Assembly: GCF_000577815.1 (NCBI RefSeq)
Contig: NZ_CBYM010000016.1
Span: 1 to 64,000 of the forward strand
DNA length: 64,000 bases
Direction of reading: 5' to 3'
Source: Clostridium saudiense
GTDB lineage: Bacteria > Bacillota > Clostridia > Clostridiales > Clostridiaceae
Of this stretch, positions 9,016 through 16,026 are shown piece by piece. A program made the translations under genes and the position numbers. The notes beneath the pieces were generated by a model that was not told where the DNA came from, made no database searches, and saw only the letters and a list, made by a program, of their open reading frames with translations. Position 1 is the first letter of the stretch. The number at the start of each line of letters is the position of its first letter.

Positions 9016-10296
9016 TTGAAAAACATATATGGGCTGAAGGGTAATTTTGTATATACACAAGACTTTGGAAAATTCAAAATTGAAGAAAATAAAATAATTA
9101 TAATAGAGAATGGTATCATAAAAGGTATTTACAATGGATTGCCATTTCATTATAAAGATATAAAAGTAATAGATTATAAGGATAAATTAATTATACCTGG
9201 ATTTGTAGATTTACATTTACATGCACCTCAATTTCCTAATATGGGATTAGGTGTAGATAAAGAATTAATTCCTTGGCTAAATTGCTATACTTTCCCCGAG
9301 GAATCAAAGTATAGTGATTTAAAATATGCAGAAAGGGTCTATAGATTACTAATAAAAGAACTATGGAATGTTGGAACTACAAGATGTTGTGTTTTTAGCA
9401 CTATACATAAAGATAGTACAAAATTATTGTTCGATTTATTTAATGAATCTGGACTTGGTGCATATGTAGGCAAAGTAAATATGGACAGAGAATGTCCAGA
9501 TGTTCTAATAGAAGATACTATTCAATCATTAAAAGAAACGGAGCTAATAGCTAAAGAGTATATAAATAAATATAGCTTAGTAAAACCAATAATAACGCCA
9601 AGATTTGTACCTTCATGTAGTTTTGAAATGCTTAAGGGATTAGGAGAAATTGCTGAAAAATATGATTTACCCGTACAATCTCACTTATGTGAAAATACAA
9701 ATGAAATTGAATTTGTAAAGACTTTAGAACCAGAATCTAAAAATTATTCTGATGTGTATTATAAAGCAAATCTATTTAGAGAAAATAAAACAATAATGGC
9801 TCATTGCATATGGCTTAATGAAAATGAAATAGAGCTATTATCAAAAAGTAAAGTTTTTGTTGCACATTGTCCTACTTCAAATTTAAATTTATCTAGTGGA
9901 ATTGCACCTATTAGAAAATTAATTGAAAAAGGTATAAATGTAGGACTAGCTTCAGATATATCTGGTGGACATACATTATCAATGCCAGAAGTTATTGTGT
10001 CTTCAGCTCAAGTATCTAATTTAAAATGGCTTTATAGTAATAAAACAGATGAAAAACTTTCAACAGCAGAATTATTTTATTTAGCGACAAAGGGTGGAGG
10101 AAAATTCTTTGGTAAAGTAGGAAGCTTTGAGGAAGGGTATGAATTTGATGCATTGGTTATTGATGATATGGCATTAAATATTAATAACAATTTATCTTTA
10201 GAAGAAAGAGTTCAAAAATTCTTATATAAAGGTAAAGAAAAAAATATAATAGAAAGATATGTACGTGGAAACGTAGTAAAGGAACCAAAAATTTAA
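9016..10296 (+). CDS. guaD: Guanine deaminase
   Basis: This 426-residue amidohydrolase deaminates guanine to xanthine, the substrate expected for the enzyme encoded just upstream. Metal and substrate motifs are DLHLHAPQFPNMGLG (HxH), PWLNCYTFPEE, QSHLCEN, MAHCIWL and ASDISGGHTLSM. I chose the TTG at 9016, with AGAGGAG eight bases before it. The frame is open further upstream to an ATG at 8875, but that would lie inside xdhC without a suitable SD. The 22-base gap after xdhC and the shared strand make it the fourth gene of the operon. Confidence 0.9.
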   Translation: MKNIYGLKGNFVYTQDFGKFKIEENKIIIIENGIIKGIYNGLPFHYKDIKVIDYKDKLIIPGFVDLHLHAPQFPNMGLGVDKELIPWLNCYTFPEESKYSDLKYAERVYRLLIKELWNVGTTRCCVFSTIHKDSTKLLFDLFNESGLGAYVGKVNMDRECPDVLIEDTIQSLKETELIAKEYINKYSLVKPIITPRFVPSCSFEMLKGLGEIAEKYDLPVQSHLCENTNEIEFVKTLEPESKNYSDVYYKANLFRENKTIMAHCIWLNENEIELLSKSKVFVAHCPTSNLNLSSGIAPIRKLIEKGINVGLASDISGGHTLSMPEVIVSSAQVSNLKWLYSNKTDEKLSTAELFYLATKGGGKFFGKVGSFEEGYEFDALVIDDMALNINNNLSLEERVQKFLYKGKEKNIIERYVRGNVVKEPKI

Positions 10297-10355
10297 AAAT
10301 TGCTTTTATAAATATTATTTAAAATTTTAAATCACACTAAAGTAGGTGAATAACA

Positions 10356-11208
10356 ATGGAAATTTATAAACCTAAAACTTTAGATGAAGCCAAAATATTA
10401 TTATTTAATAATGAAAATTCTAAAATATTGGCTGGAGGAACTGATTTAATAATAAGTATAAGAAAAGAATCAGATTTATTAACTAAAATTATAGATATTA
10501 GTAAGATTCATGAGTTGTATTTAATAGAAGAAGATGAAAACTTTATTTGCTTAGGCTCTATGATTACATTTGCAGAATTAGAGGAAAACATAAAAGTAAG
10601 AAAGTATTTTAATGTTTTATATGAATGTAGTAAACATATGGGTTCGCCACAAATTAGAAATGTTGCTACTATAGGTGGTAATGTTATAAATGCAGCACCA
10701 GCAGCAGACTCTATTCCATGTTTAATTTCATTAGATAGCGAAATGATTATTGAATCTATAAATGGAACTAGGAAAATTAAAGTGGAAACATATTTTAAAA
10801 ATTATGAAAAAGAAAAAATAAAATTTGATGAAATATTAACTAAGTTTATAATACCTAAAAAAAATAATTATAGTGGGTATTATAAGTTAGGGAAAAGAAA
10901 TTCATTAGCAATTGCAAGAATTAATGTTGCTGTAAGCTTGAATATTCAAGATGATATTATTAAAAAACATAAGTGTTGCGGTTGGTGCAGCTGGTAGATT
11001 TCCTTTTAAAATCACGCAATTAGAAAATTTATTATTAAATAAAAATAAAGCAAATTTATTAGATAATGATGTATTAAATGAACTAGAGAATTCAGTTTAT
11101 AATAGTATTAAAGGGCGTAGTACTGCTGAGTTTAAAAAGGAAGCAGTTAAAGGTGCATACAAGCATGCTATAAATAATGCATTAGGGATAGAAGGTGTTT
11201 TCAATTAA
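10356..11208 (+). pseudogene. Second molybdenum-hydroxylase FAD subunit, broken by a frameshift
   Basis: This is a second XdhB/NdhF-type FAD subunit with the motifs AGGTDLIISIRKE and MGSPQIRNVATIGGNVINA. The first frame stops at 10997; the rest of the protein (SVAVGAAGRFPFKITQLE...) continues in the +1 frame to 11208. The switch falls at a run of six A residues (10962-10967). Removing one A restores DDIIKNISVAVGAAG without a gap and gives a normal length near 283 residues. It could be a real lesion, a slippery site or a sequencing error. It lies 59 bases after guaD and overlaps the next gene, as an intact operon gene would. Confidence 0.8.
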
Positions 11209-11674
11209 AGTTTCTATTAATGTAAATGGTATAGATTATATAAGAAATATTGATCCATCTCTAAGATTAATTGATTTTATAAGAGATGAATTAAAACTTA
11301 AAGGAACAAAAGAAGGGTGTAGCGAAGGTGAATGTGGTGCATGTACAGTAATATTAGATGGAAAAGCAATTAATTCATGTTTAATGTTAGCATCTTCTGC
11401 TGATGGTAAGAAGATTATTACTATAGAGGGATTAAGCATGGATGAAATGAATCCAATTCAAGAAGCGTTTATTGAAGTTGGTGCAGTGCAATGTGGTTAT
11501 TGTACACCAGGAATGATATTAAGTGCAAAAGCATTATTAGATAAAAATCCTAAAGCAACAGAAGAAGAAATTAAAAAGGCTTTAAGTGGGAATTTATGTA
11601 GATGTACAGGGTATGTAAAGATAATTAAAGCTGTTCTTTTAGCCGAAGAAAAATTAAATAGAAAGTGTTACTAA
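11195..11674 (+). CDS. Second molybdenum-hydroxylase 2Fe-2S subunit
   Basis: This 159-residue subunit carries both 2Fe-2S motifs intact: GCSEGECGACTVILD with a distal NSC, then QCGYCTPG and LCRCTGYVKI. It starts at GTG 11195 and overlaps the end of the FAD-subunit gene by 14 bases. Its position between FAD and molybdopterin subunits matches the F-S-L-M order I recall for Eubacterium barkeri nicotinate dehydrogenase (small subunit NdhS). The paralogue at 8514 has the same length, so the two clusters probably arose by old duplication or separate acquisition. Substrate is not identifiable. Confidence 0.9.
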   Translation: MFSIKVSINVNGIDYIRNIDPSLRLIDFIRDELKLKGTKEGCSEGECGACTVILDGKAINSCLMLASSADGKKIITIEGLSMDEMNPIQEAFIEVGAVQCGYCTPGMILSAKALLDKNPKATEEEIKKALSGNLCRCTGYVKIIKAVLLAEEKLNRKCY

Positions 11675-11693
11675 TGCTTTAGGAGGTTTTAAC

Positions 11694-12938
11694 TTGATTG
11701 GAAAAAGTATAATAAGACCTGATGCATATGAAAAAGTATTAGGAAAAGCACTATTTCCAGATGATTTAGAATTACCAGATATGCTTTATGCTGGGGTTAA
11801 AAGAAGTACCATAGCATATGGGAAGATAAAGTATATTAATATAGATGAAATTAAAAAACTTAATGGAGTAATTGATGTAATAGATTATTCAAGAATTCCA
11901 GGATCAACTAGTCATGGTGTTATATTTAAGGATATACCAATCTTAGTTAAAGACGTAGTTAAAAGAGTTGGAGATTGCATTTTATTAGTAATAGCTAATA
12001 ATAAGAAAAATTTGAAAGAAGCCTTAGAAAAAGTAAAAATAGAGTATGAAGAATATAAAGGTGTATTTTCTATTGAGGAAGCAATACAAAAAGATGCTCC
12101 TGTAATAGGTGAGAAAAATAATATTCTATTTTCTGTAGAAATAAATAAAGGAAATATAGATGAAGGATTTAAAGAAGCTAAATTTATTAGTGTAAATACT
12201 TATAAAACTCAAATGACTGAGCATGCTTTTATGCAACCAGAATCTACAATAGCAAACTATAATGCCATAAATAATACTTTGGATTTATATATTGCAACAC
12301 AATATCCTCATTATGATAGGGAAGAAGTTGCAAGATGTTTAAATATGAAGGAAGAAAATATTAATGTTATTAATATGACTATTGGGGGAGCATTTGGGGC
12401 AAGAGAGGATATTAATCCTCAATGTCATGCAGCTATTGCTTCTTATATAACTAAAAGACCAGTTAAAATTATATATAGTAGAGAAGAATCTACTATATCT
12501 CATAGTAAAAGGCATCTGATGAAAATGTACTATAAAACAGCAGTTAAAAGTAATGGAAGGCTATGTGCATTAAAAGCTAGAATTTATGCTGATACTGGAG
12601 CTTATGCTTCATGGGGAATTAATGTTATAAGAAAGGCTGCTGTACATGCAACAGGTCCTTATGAAATTCCAAATGTTGATATTAAAGCTTATGCAGTTTA
12701 TACTAATAATCCTTTTTGTGGAGCAATGAGGGGATTTGGTGCAGCACAAGTGCCAATAGCATATGAATCACAAATGGATATATTGTCAGAAAAACTTAAT
12801 ATAAATCCATTGGTATTTAGAAATATTAATACATTTCAATGTGGAAGTAAAACTGCTACTGGTCAAATTCTTGATAAGAGTGTTGGAATTAAAGAATGTA
12901 TAAGTAAATTGGCTTCCATAGATAATATTGAATTATAA
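11694..12938 (+). CDS. Molybdenum hydroxylase, N-terminal (large) molybdopterin subunit
   Basis: This 414-residue protein covers only the first half of the usual molybdopterin subunit: RPDAYEKVLGKALFPDD at the start, IGGAFGAREDINP (with Glu where XdhA has Gln253), and GAMRGFGAAQ. It ends just after GIKEC, at the linker before the second half. The TTG start at 11694 has an excellent AGGAGG seven bases upstream. The second half is encoded from 12951, in the same reading frame after one stop. Separate large and medium subunits are known in E. barkeri nicotinate dehydrogenase (NdhL and NdhM), so the split is probably functional. Nicotinate, purines or another N-heterocycle could be the substrate. 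Confidence 0.8.
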   Translation: MIGKSIIRPDAYEKVLGKALFPDDLELPDMLYAGVKRSTIAYGKIKYINIDEIKKLNGVIDVIDYSRIPGSTSHGVIFKDIPILVKDVVKRVGDCILLVIANNKKNLKEALEKVKIEYEEYKGVFSIEEAIQKDAPVIGEKNNILFSVEINKGNIDEGFKEAKFISVNTYKTQMTEHAFMQPESTIANYNAINNTLDLYIATQYPHYDREEVARCLNMKEENINVINMTIGGAFGAREDINPQCHAAIASYITKRPVKIIYSREESTISHSKRHLMKMYYKTAVKSNGRLCALKARIYADTGAYASWGINVIRKAAVHATGPYEIPNVDIKAYAVYTNNPFCGAMRGFGAAQVPIAYESQMDILSEKLNINPLVFRNINTFQCGSKTATGQILDKSVGIKECISKLASIDNIEL

Positions 12939-12950
12939 GAGGGTCGTTAT

Positions 12951-13880
12951 ATGAATAAGAAAGGTGTTGGTTACTCAACTATATTTTATGGAACAGGATA
13001 TGGCAATGGATTTCCTGATGAATCAAGGGCAATTGCCAAAATTGAGGAAAGTGGAATTGTAAAAATTTATGTTGAAGTTTCTGATGTTGGTTCAGGGGGA
13101 GAAAGTGTAATGTGGCAAATTGCATCGCAAGCTCTTAATATAAATAAAGATTTAGTAAAAATAATTAATACTAGTACTAATTTAATGATGGACTCAGGAA
13201 CTGCAGCTGCAAGTCGTCAAACCTATAATACTGGAAATGCCGTTTTAAGTGCATGTAAGAAATTAAGATATAGCATTAATAAAGTTATAGATAAAAATCA
13301 AAAGATTGAAACAGTTTTAGAGTTAAAATTACTTTTACAAATCATGCTTGAAAAGAATATTGCTATATTAGAGGAGGGGTACTTTAAAGCAAATACCTCT
13401 AAAATAAATGAAGATGGTCAAGGTAATCCTTACTGGCCTTATACATTTTGTGCTCAAAGAGTTACTGTAAATGTAGATACTGAAACAGGAAAAATTGATA
13501 TTTTAGAAATAGTTGCAGTAAATGATGGTGGGAAAATTATTAATCCAACTTTAGCAGAAGGACAAGTTGAAGGAGGATGCTCTATGGGAATTGGATATGC
13601 AATTATGGAAGAGGTTAATTTAGATAAAGGAAAAATTAAAAACTCTAATTTTTCAAATTATATTATTCCAACATCAATGGATATGCCAAATATAAAAACA
13701 TATTTTATTGAAGAGACTGAATCAACAGGTCCTTATGGAGCAAAAGGAATAGGAGAGCCAGTAATGATTCCAACAGCACCGGCTATTTTAAATGCAATTT
13801 ATGATGCTATTAATATTAGATTTTATGAGCTTCCTGTAACATGTGAAAAAGTATTATTGGAATTGAAGAAGAAAAAATAA
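12951..13880 (+). CDS. Molybdenum hydroxylase, C-terminal (medium) molybdopterin subunit
   Basis: This 309-residue protein is the second half of a molybdopterin subunit: GVGYSTIFYGTGY at the start, SGTAAASRQTYNTGNA, NDGGKIINPTLAEGQVEGG, and GAKGIGEPVMIPTAPAI with the conserved catalytic Glu. In the segment where XdhA has GQGSD it reads GSGGES. Its own SD (aagaggg at 12937-12943) overlaps the stop of the preceding gene and is spaced seven bases from ATG 12951. That argues for a real start rather than a nonsense mutation. Gene order and sizes resemble NdhFSLM of nicotinate dehydrogenase. Confidence 0.8.
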   Translation: MNKKGVGYSTIFYGTGYGNGFPDESRAIAKIEESGIVKIYVEVSDVGSGGESVMWQIASQALNINKDLVKIINTSTNLMMDSGTAAASRQTYNTGNAVLSACKKLRYSINKVIDKNQKIETVLELKLLLQIMLEKNIAILEEGYFKANTSKINEDGQGNPYWPYTFCAQRVTVNVDTETGKIDILEIVAVNDGGKIINPTLAEGQVEGGCSMGIGYAIMEEVNLDKGKIKNSNFSNYIIPTSMDMPNIKTYFIEETESTGPYGAKGIGEPVMIPTAPAILNAIYDAINIRFYELPVTCEKVLLELKKKK

Positions 13881-13908
13881 ATTTTGGAATGTTAAAATGG
13901 AGGGTTTT

Positions 13909-14610
13909 ATGGATAAAGGGGAATTAGAGAAACTTAGTATTGAGCATATTAGAATTTACGAAAGTTTTGAGAAAAAAGAAAAGTGTGCATTATGTAGATG
14001 CATAGAAGATTTTGAAAATCAAGTTTTAAATGCAATATCTACAGATTTAGTTATGGACTTAGAGTTCTTTCCAAAGTTTGGAGAACAGTATACTTTTTGT
14101 GATTATCATATGAGCAAAATGGAAGATATGAGAGATAAATTAGGAATGGCAATAATGCTAAAAAAACTTATTACATTAGAAATAAGAAAAATGGAAAGTG
14201 GACAAATTGAGAATAAAGTAAGTAAATTCTTTATAAAGAAAGCTAATGAAAAGAAATGTTTTGTTTGTGAAAAAGTAAATTTAAAGGCTATGAACAGTGA
14301 CATTGATATTACTTTAGAACTGTGGAAAAATAAAGAAGCATTTAGAGAAAACTTTAGATCACAAGATTTTTTTTGTTTCAAGCATAATAAACTTCTCATT
14401 AATTCAGCTAAAGAAAAGTTTAGCAAAAAAGACTATGAAGTATTTAAGCAAGAAATAATTAATGTTCAAATGAAATATTGTAAGGAATTAGAAAGTGACT
14501 TAGAGTGGTTTATTAATAAATTTGATTATAGATATGCAAATGAACCTTGGTATAATGCTAAGGATTCTATATATAGAGCAAGGGAAGTATTAAAAAAAGA
14601 TAGTATATAG
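13909..14610 (+). CDS. Cys/His-rich protein, DUF6062-like
   Basis: This 233-residue cytosolic protein has two similar halves, each with a CxxC motif followed by an FCxxH motif: CALCRCIEDF ... FCDYHMSKM near residues 23-65 and CFVCEKV ... FCFKHNKLL near residues 120-160. This pattern suggests two structural metal (zinc) sites and resembles the DUF6062 family. I chose ATG 13909 because ggaggg lies just before it; an ATG at 13897 precedes that SD. It follows the split hydroxylase genes by 28 bases and may be co-transcribed, which hints at a link to purine catabolism or cofactor insertion. No catalytic function is recognised. Confidence 0.65.
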   Translation: MDKGELEKLSIEHIRIYESFEKKEKCALCRCIEDFENQVLNAISTDLVMDLEFFPKFGEQYTFCDYHMSKMEDMRDKLGMAIMLKKLITLEIRKMESGQIENKVSKFFIKKANEKKCFVCEKVNLKAMNSDIDITLELWKNKEAFRENFRSQDFFCFKHNKLLINSAKEKFSKKDYEVFKQEIINVQMKYCKELESDLEWFINKFDYRYANEPWYNAKDSIYRAREVLKKDSI

Positions 14611-14645
14611 TAATGCAAATTCATTTCTGAGATGGAATAATAGGT

Positions 14646-14759
14646 ATGAACATTGAATATAAAAAATTGACAAGTAATGAATTAGATATATTTATTAATA
14701 TGAGAATTAATCAATTACGTGAAGAAGGTGCAAAAGAAGAGGTTGACTTTAAAAGTTAG
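14646..14759 (+). pseudogene. Truncated GNAT acetyltransferase N-terminus
   Basis: The frame encodes 37 residues (MNIEYKKLTSNELDIFINM...) that look like the first strand and helix of a GNAT N-acetyltransferase, ending in an early TAG. The remaining 100 or so residues expected of such an enzyme are not found nearby in any frame. The break lies about 145 bases from a recombinase gene, so deletion associated with an integration event is possible. The similarity call rests on a short sequence. Confidence 0.5.
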
Positions 14760-14815
14760 GTTTAAATTATAAAAATTTAAAGGCAAATAAATAGGGAGAT
14801 AGGGAGAATAGATGA

Positions 14816-14874
14816 GACAGTAGGAGATAGTAGATGGATTTGTGTAAAATACAAATCTACCTACTGTCTTTTTT
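14816..14874 (+). terminator. Hairpin terminator before the recombinase gene
   Basis: The outer stem GACAGTAGG (14816-14824) pairs with CCTACTGTC (14860-14868). Inner TAGAT/ATTTGT sequences pair with ACAAATCTA with small bulges, and six T residues follow. It would terminate plus-strand transcription coming from the hydroxylase/DUF6062 side. A purine-rich stretch (14792-14836) leads into it. Confidence 0.65.
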
Positions 14875-14890
14875 ATTAAATTATAATAGC

Positions 14891-15613
14891 TTGTTCCCTC
14901 TGTTTTATAAAGCATAAGAGAAATCTATCTTGTTACTCATCTCTCTTAATTTCTTCATACTTACTCCAAGATATCGCATAGTTGTTTTTATATCAGAGTG
15001 ATTTAATACATGTCTAACTAATTCTATATCATGGCCAGATTCTTCGTATAATGTATGAGCAAAAAGTTTTCTGAATGAATGGGTACCTATATTTTTATAT
15101 CCTAAATAATCAGTTATTATTTTTAATTGTTGTTGCATGTTTCTAACTTTATTAGGATAAATAAAATCATCCTTATCTAAATTATTAGTAACTACATATT
15201 CTAATAGTTTATTATACATTACATCATTTAAATCTCTATTTTGCCATTTACCTGTTTTTATTTCTTTTATAGCAAATTTACTTCTGTTAAAATCTGAAAC
15301 TTTTAAATTAACTATATCTGATGCTCTGAAACCAAGAGTTGCTTGAAGTGCTAATGCAAAAGCTAAAGGTTGGTTTGGCCTAAACTTTTTTTCTCTTCCT
15401 GTCTTTTTATCAGTATATGTAAAACCTTCTTTACATAATTTAATAATTTGTTCGTATTCCTCAACTTCTAATGGCCTAGTTGCTTTATAATTCTTTTTTT
15501 TACCCTCTTCTTTTGTAATTTCATCGTTTTTATGGTCTTTTTTATTATTTAAAATTGCTCCCTCTGTTTTTGGAGGCGTTTTTTTAGAAATTTCATTTGC
15601 TCCCTCTGTTTTT
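14891..15613 (+). repeat. Three direct copies of TTGYTCCCTCTGTTTT
   Basis: Copies lie at 14891-14906 (TTGTTCCCTCTGTTTT, overlapping the recombinase stop codon), 15555-15571 and 15597-15613 (both TTGCTCCCTCTGTTTTT). The two 5' copies are 42 bases apart and in frame, giving two KTEGA peptides in the recombinase. The third copy is in another frame and partly non-coding, so protein duplication alone does not explain it. Confidence 0.7.
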
Positions 15614-15726
15614 ATATCAATTTCTTGCATTTTTTCGGTAAACTCATTTTTCTCTTCATATGCTCTCATTTTTTTATAAAATTTATAGAATTTCATCATC
15701 TCGAGCATTTCATCATTTAAATCCAT
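14905..15726 (-). CDS. Tyrosine recombinase / integrase
   Basis: This 273-residue protein has a complete tyrosine-recombinase catalytic domain from about residue 85: Arg134 (GFRASDI), His216 and Arg219 (HSFRK), His243 (LNHSD) and nucleophile Tyr252 (MRYLGV). The first 80 residues are charged and low-complexity, with two KTEGA repeats, and lack an obvious SAM-like core-binding domain. The start ATG at 15726 follows aaaggaa. It has its own promoter (15822-15850) bracketed by AAACTGCGC repeats. No phage structural, excisionase or replication genes are nearby, so it is a stand-alone recombinase or the remnant of a mobile element. Its target site is unknown. Confidence 0.88.
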   Translation of the reverse strand: MDLNDEMLEMMKFYKFYKKMRAYEEKNEFTEKMQEIDIKTEGANEISKKTPPKTEGAILNNKKDHKNDEITKEEGKKKNYKATRPLEVEEYEQIIKLCKEGFTYTDKKTGREKKFRPNQPLAFALALQATLGFRASDIVNLKVSDFNRSKFAIKEIKTGKWQNRDLNDVMYNKLLEYVVTNNLDKDDFIYPNKVRNMQQQLKIITDYLGYKNIGTHSFRKLFAHTLYEESGHDIELVRHVLNHSDIKTTMRYLGVSMKKLREMSNKIDFSYAL

Positions 15727-15769
15727 TTAAAATTTCCTTTCTCGTACAAATCGATTTTGCTTAAAAATA

Positions 15770-15813
15770 AAACTGCGCATTTTATATTTTTAAACTGCGC
15801 TTTTTATATTTTT
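15770..15813 (+). repeat. Tandem 22-bp repeat with core AAACTGCGC
   Basis: Two adjacent 22-base units (15770-15791 and 15792-15813) differ at one base, A versus T, after AAACTGCGC; each ends in TTTTATATTTTT. They lie just downstream of the recombinase -10 box, over the expected transcription start and leader. The same 9-mer recurs twice in the hairpin at 15861-15896. Confidence 0.75.
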
Positions 15814-15821
15814 ATAAAAAT

Positions 15822-15850
15822 ATAATACCATGAAAATGGCTTAAAATCAA
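15822..15850 (-). promoter_or_regulatory. Promoter of the recombinase gene
   Basis: On the minus strand TTGATT (complement of 15845-15850), a 17-base spacer and TATTAT (complement of 15822-15827) form a good sigma-A promoter. The predicted start is near 15815, inside the tandem repeat. The 300 bases between the divergent genes (15727-16026) hold this promoter, the repeats, a hairpin and the GTTAAC array, and no further gene. Confidence 0.6.
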
Positions 15851-15860
15851 TAGTTTAAGA

Positions 15861-15896
15861 AAAAACTGCGCACATTCGGGAATGTGCGCAGTTTTT
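15861..15896. repeat. Perfect 16-bp inverted repeat containing AAACTGCGC
   Basis: AAAAACTGCGCACATT (15861-15876) and its exact reverse complement (15881-15896) flank CGGG. A-runs and T-runs at the ends make it look like a bidirectional terminator. It sits immediately upstream of the recombinase -35 box, between two divergent genes. It shares the 9-mer AAACTGCGC with the tandem repeat 50 bases away, so a protein-binding or insulating role is also possible. Confidence 0.7.
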
Positions 15897-15945
15897 ATGG
15901 ATTAAATTATGTTAAATTTTCGTAGAAAATACACTTTTTATATGT

Positions 15946-15997
15946 TATAATAATAATACTAAGTTAACCAAAGTTAACCTAGTTAACTTTGGTTAAC
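15946..15997 (+). promoter_or_regulatory. -10 box and phased array of four GTTAAC sites
   Basis: TATAAT at 15946-15951 (the matching -35, TAGAAA, is weak) is followed by GTTAAC at 15963, 15973, 15982 and 15992. Together they form a perfect 16-bp inverted repeat (15963-15978 and 15982-15997) around CTA. The 9-10 base spacing places all sites on one DNA face, at the probable transcription start. This is a likely operator for the coiled-coil protein encoded downstream. Confidence 0.6.
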
Positions 15998-16026
15998 TAA
16001 AGAGGAAAAAGAAAGAGGTTTAAAAA

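Noticed and set aside
12936..12950. Nonsense mutation in one fused molybdopterin subunit
   Set aside because: A well-spaced SD precedes ATG 12951 and the split matches a known large/medium subunit layout, though this is not fully excluded.
15861..15896. Attenuator or terminator in the recombinase leader
   Set aside because: The best recombinase promoter lies downstream of this hairpin in the direction of transcription, so its transcript would not contain it.
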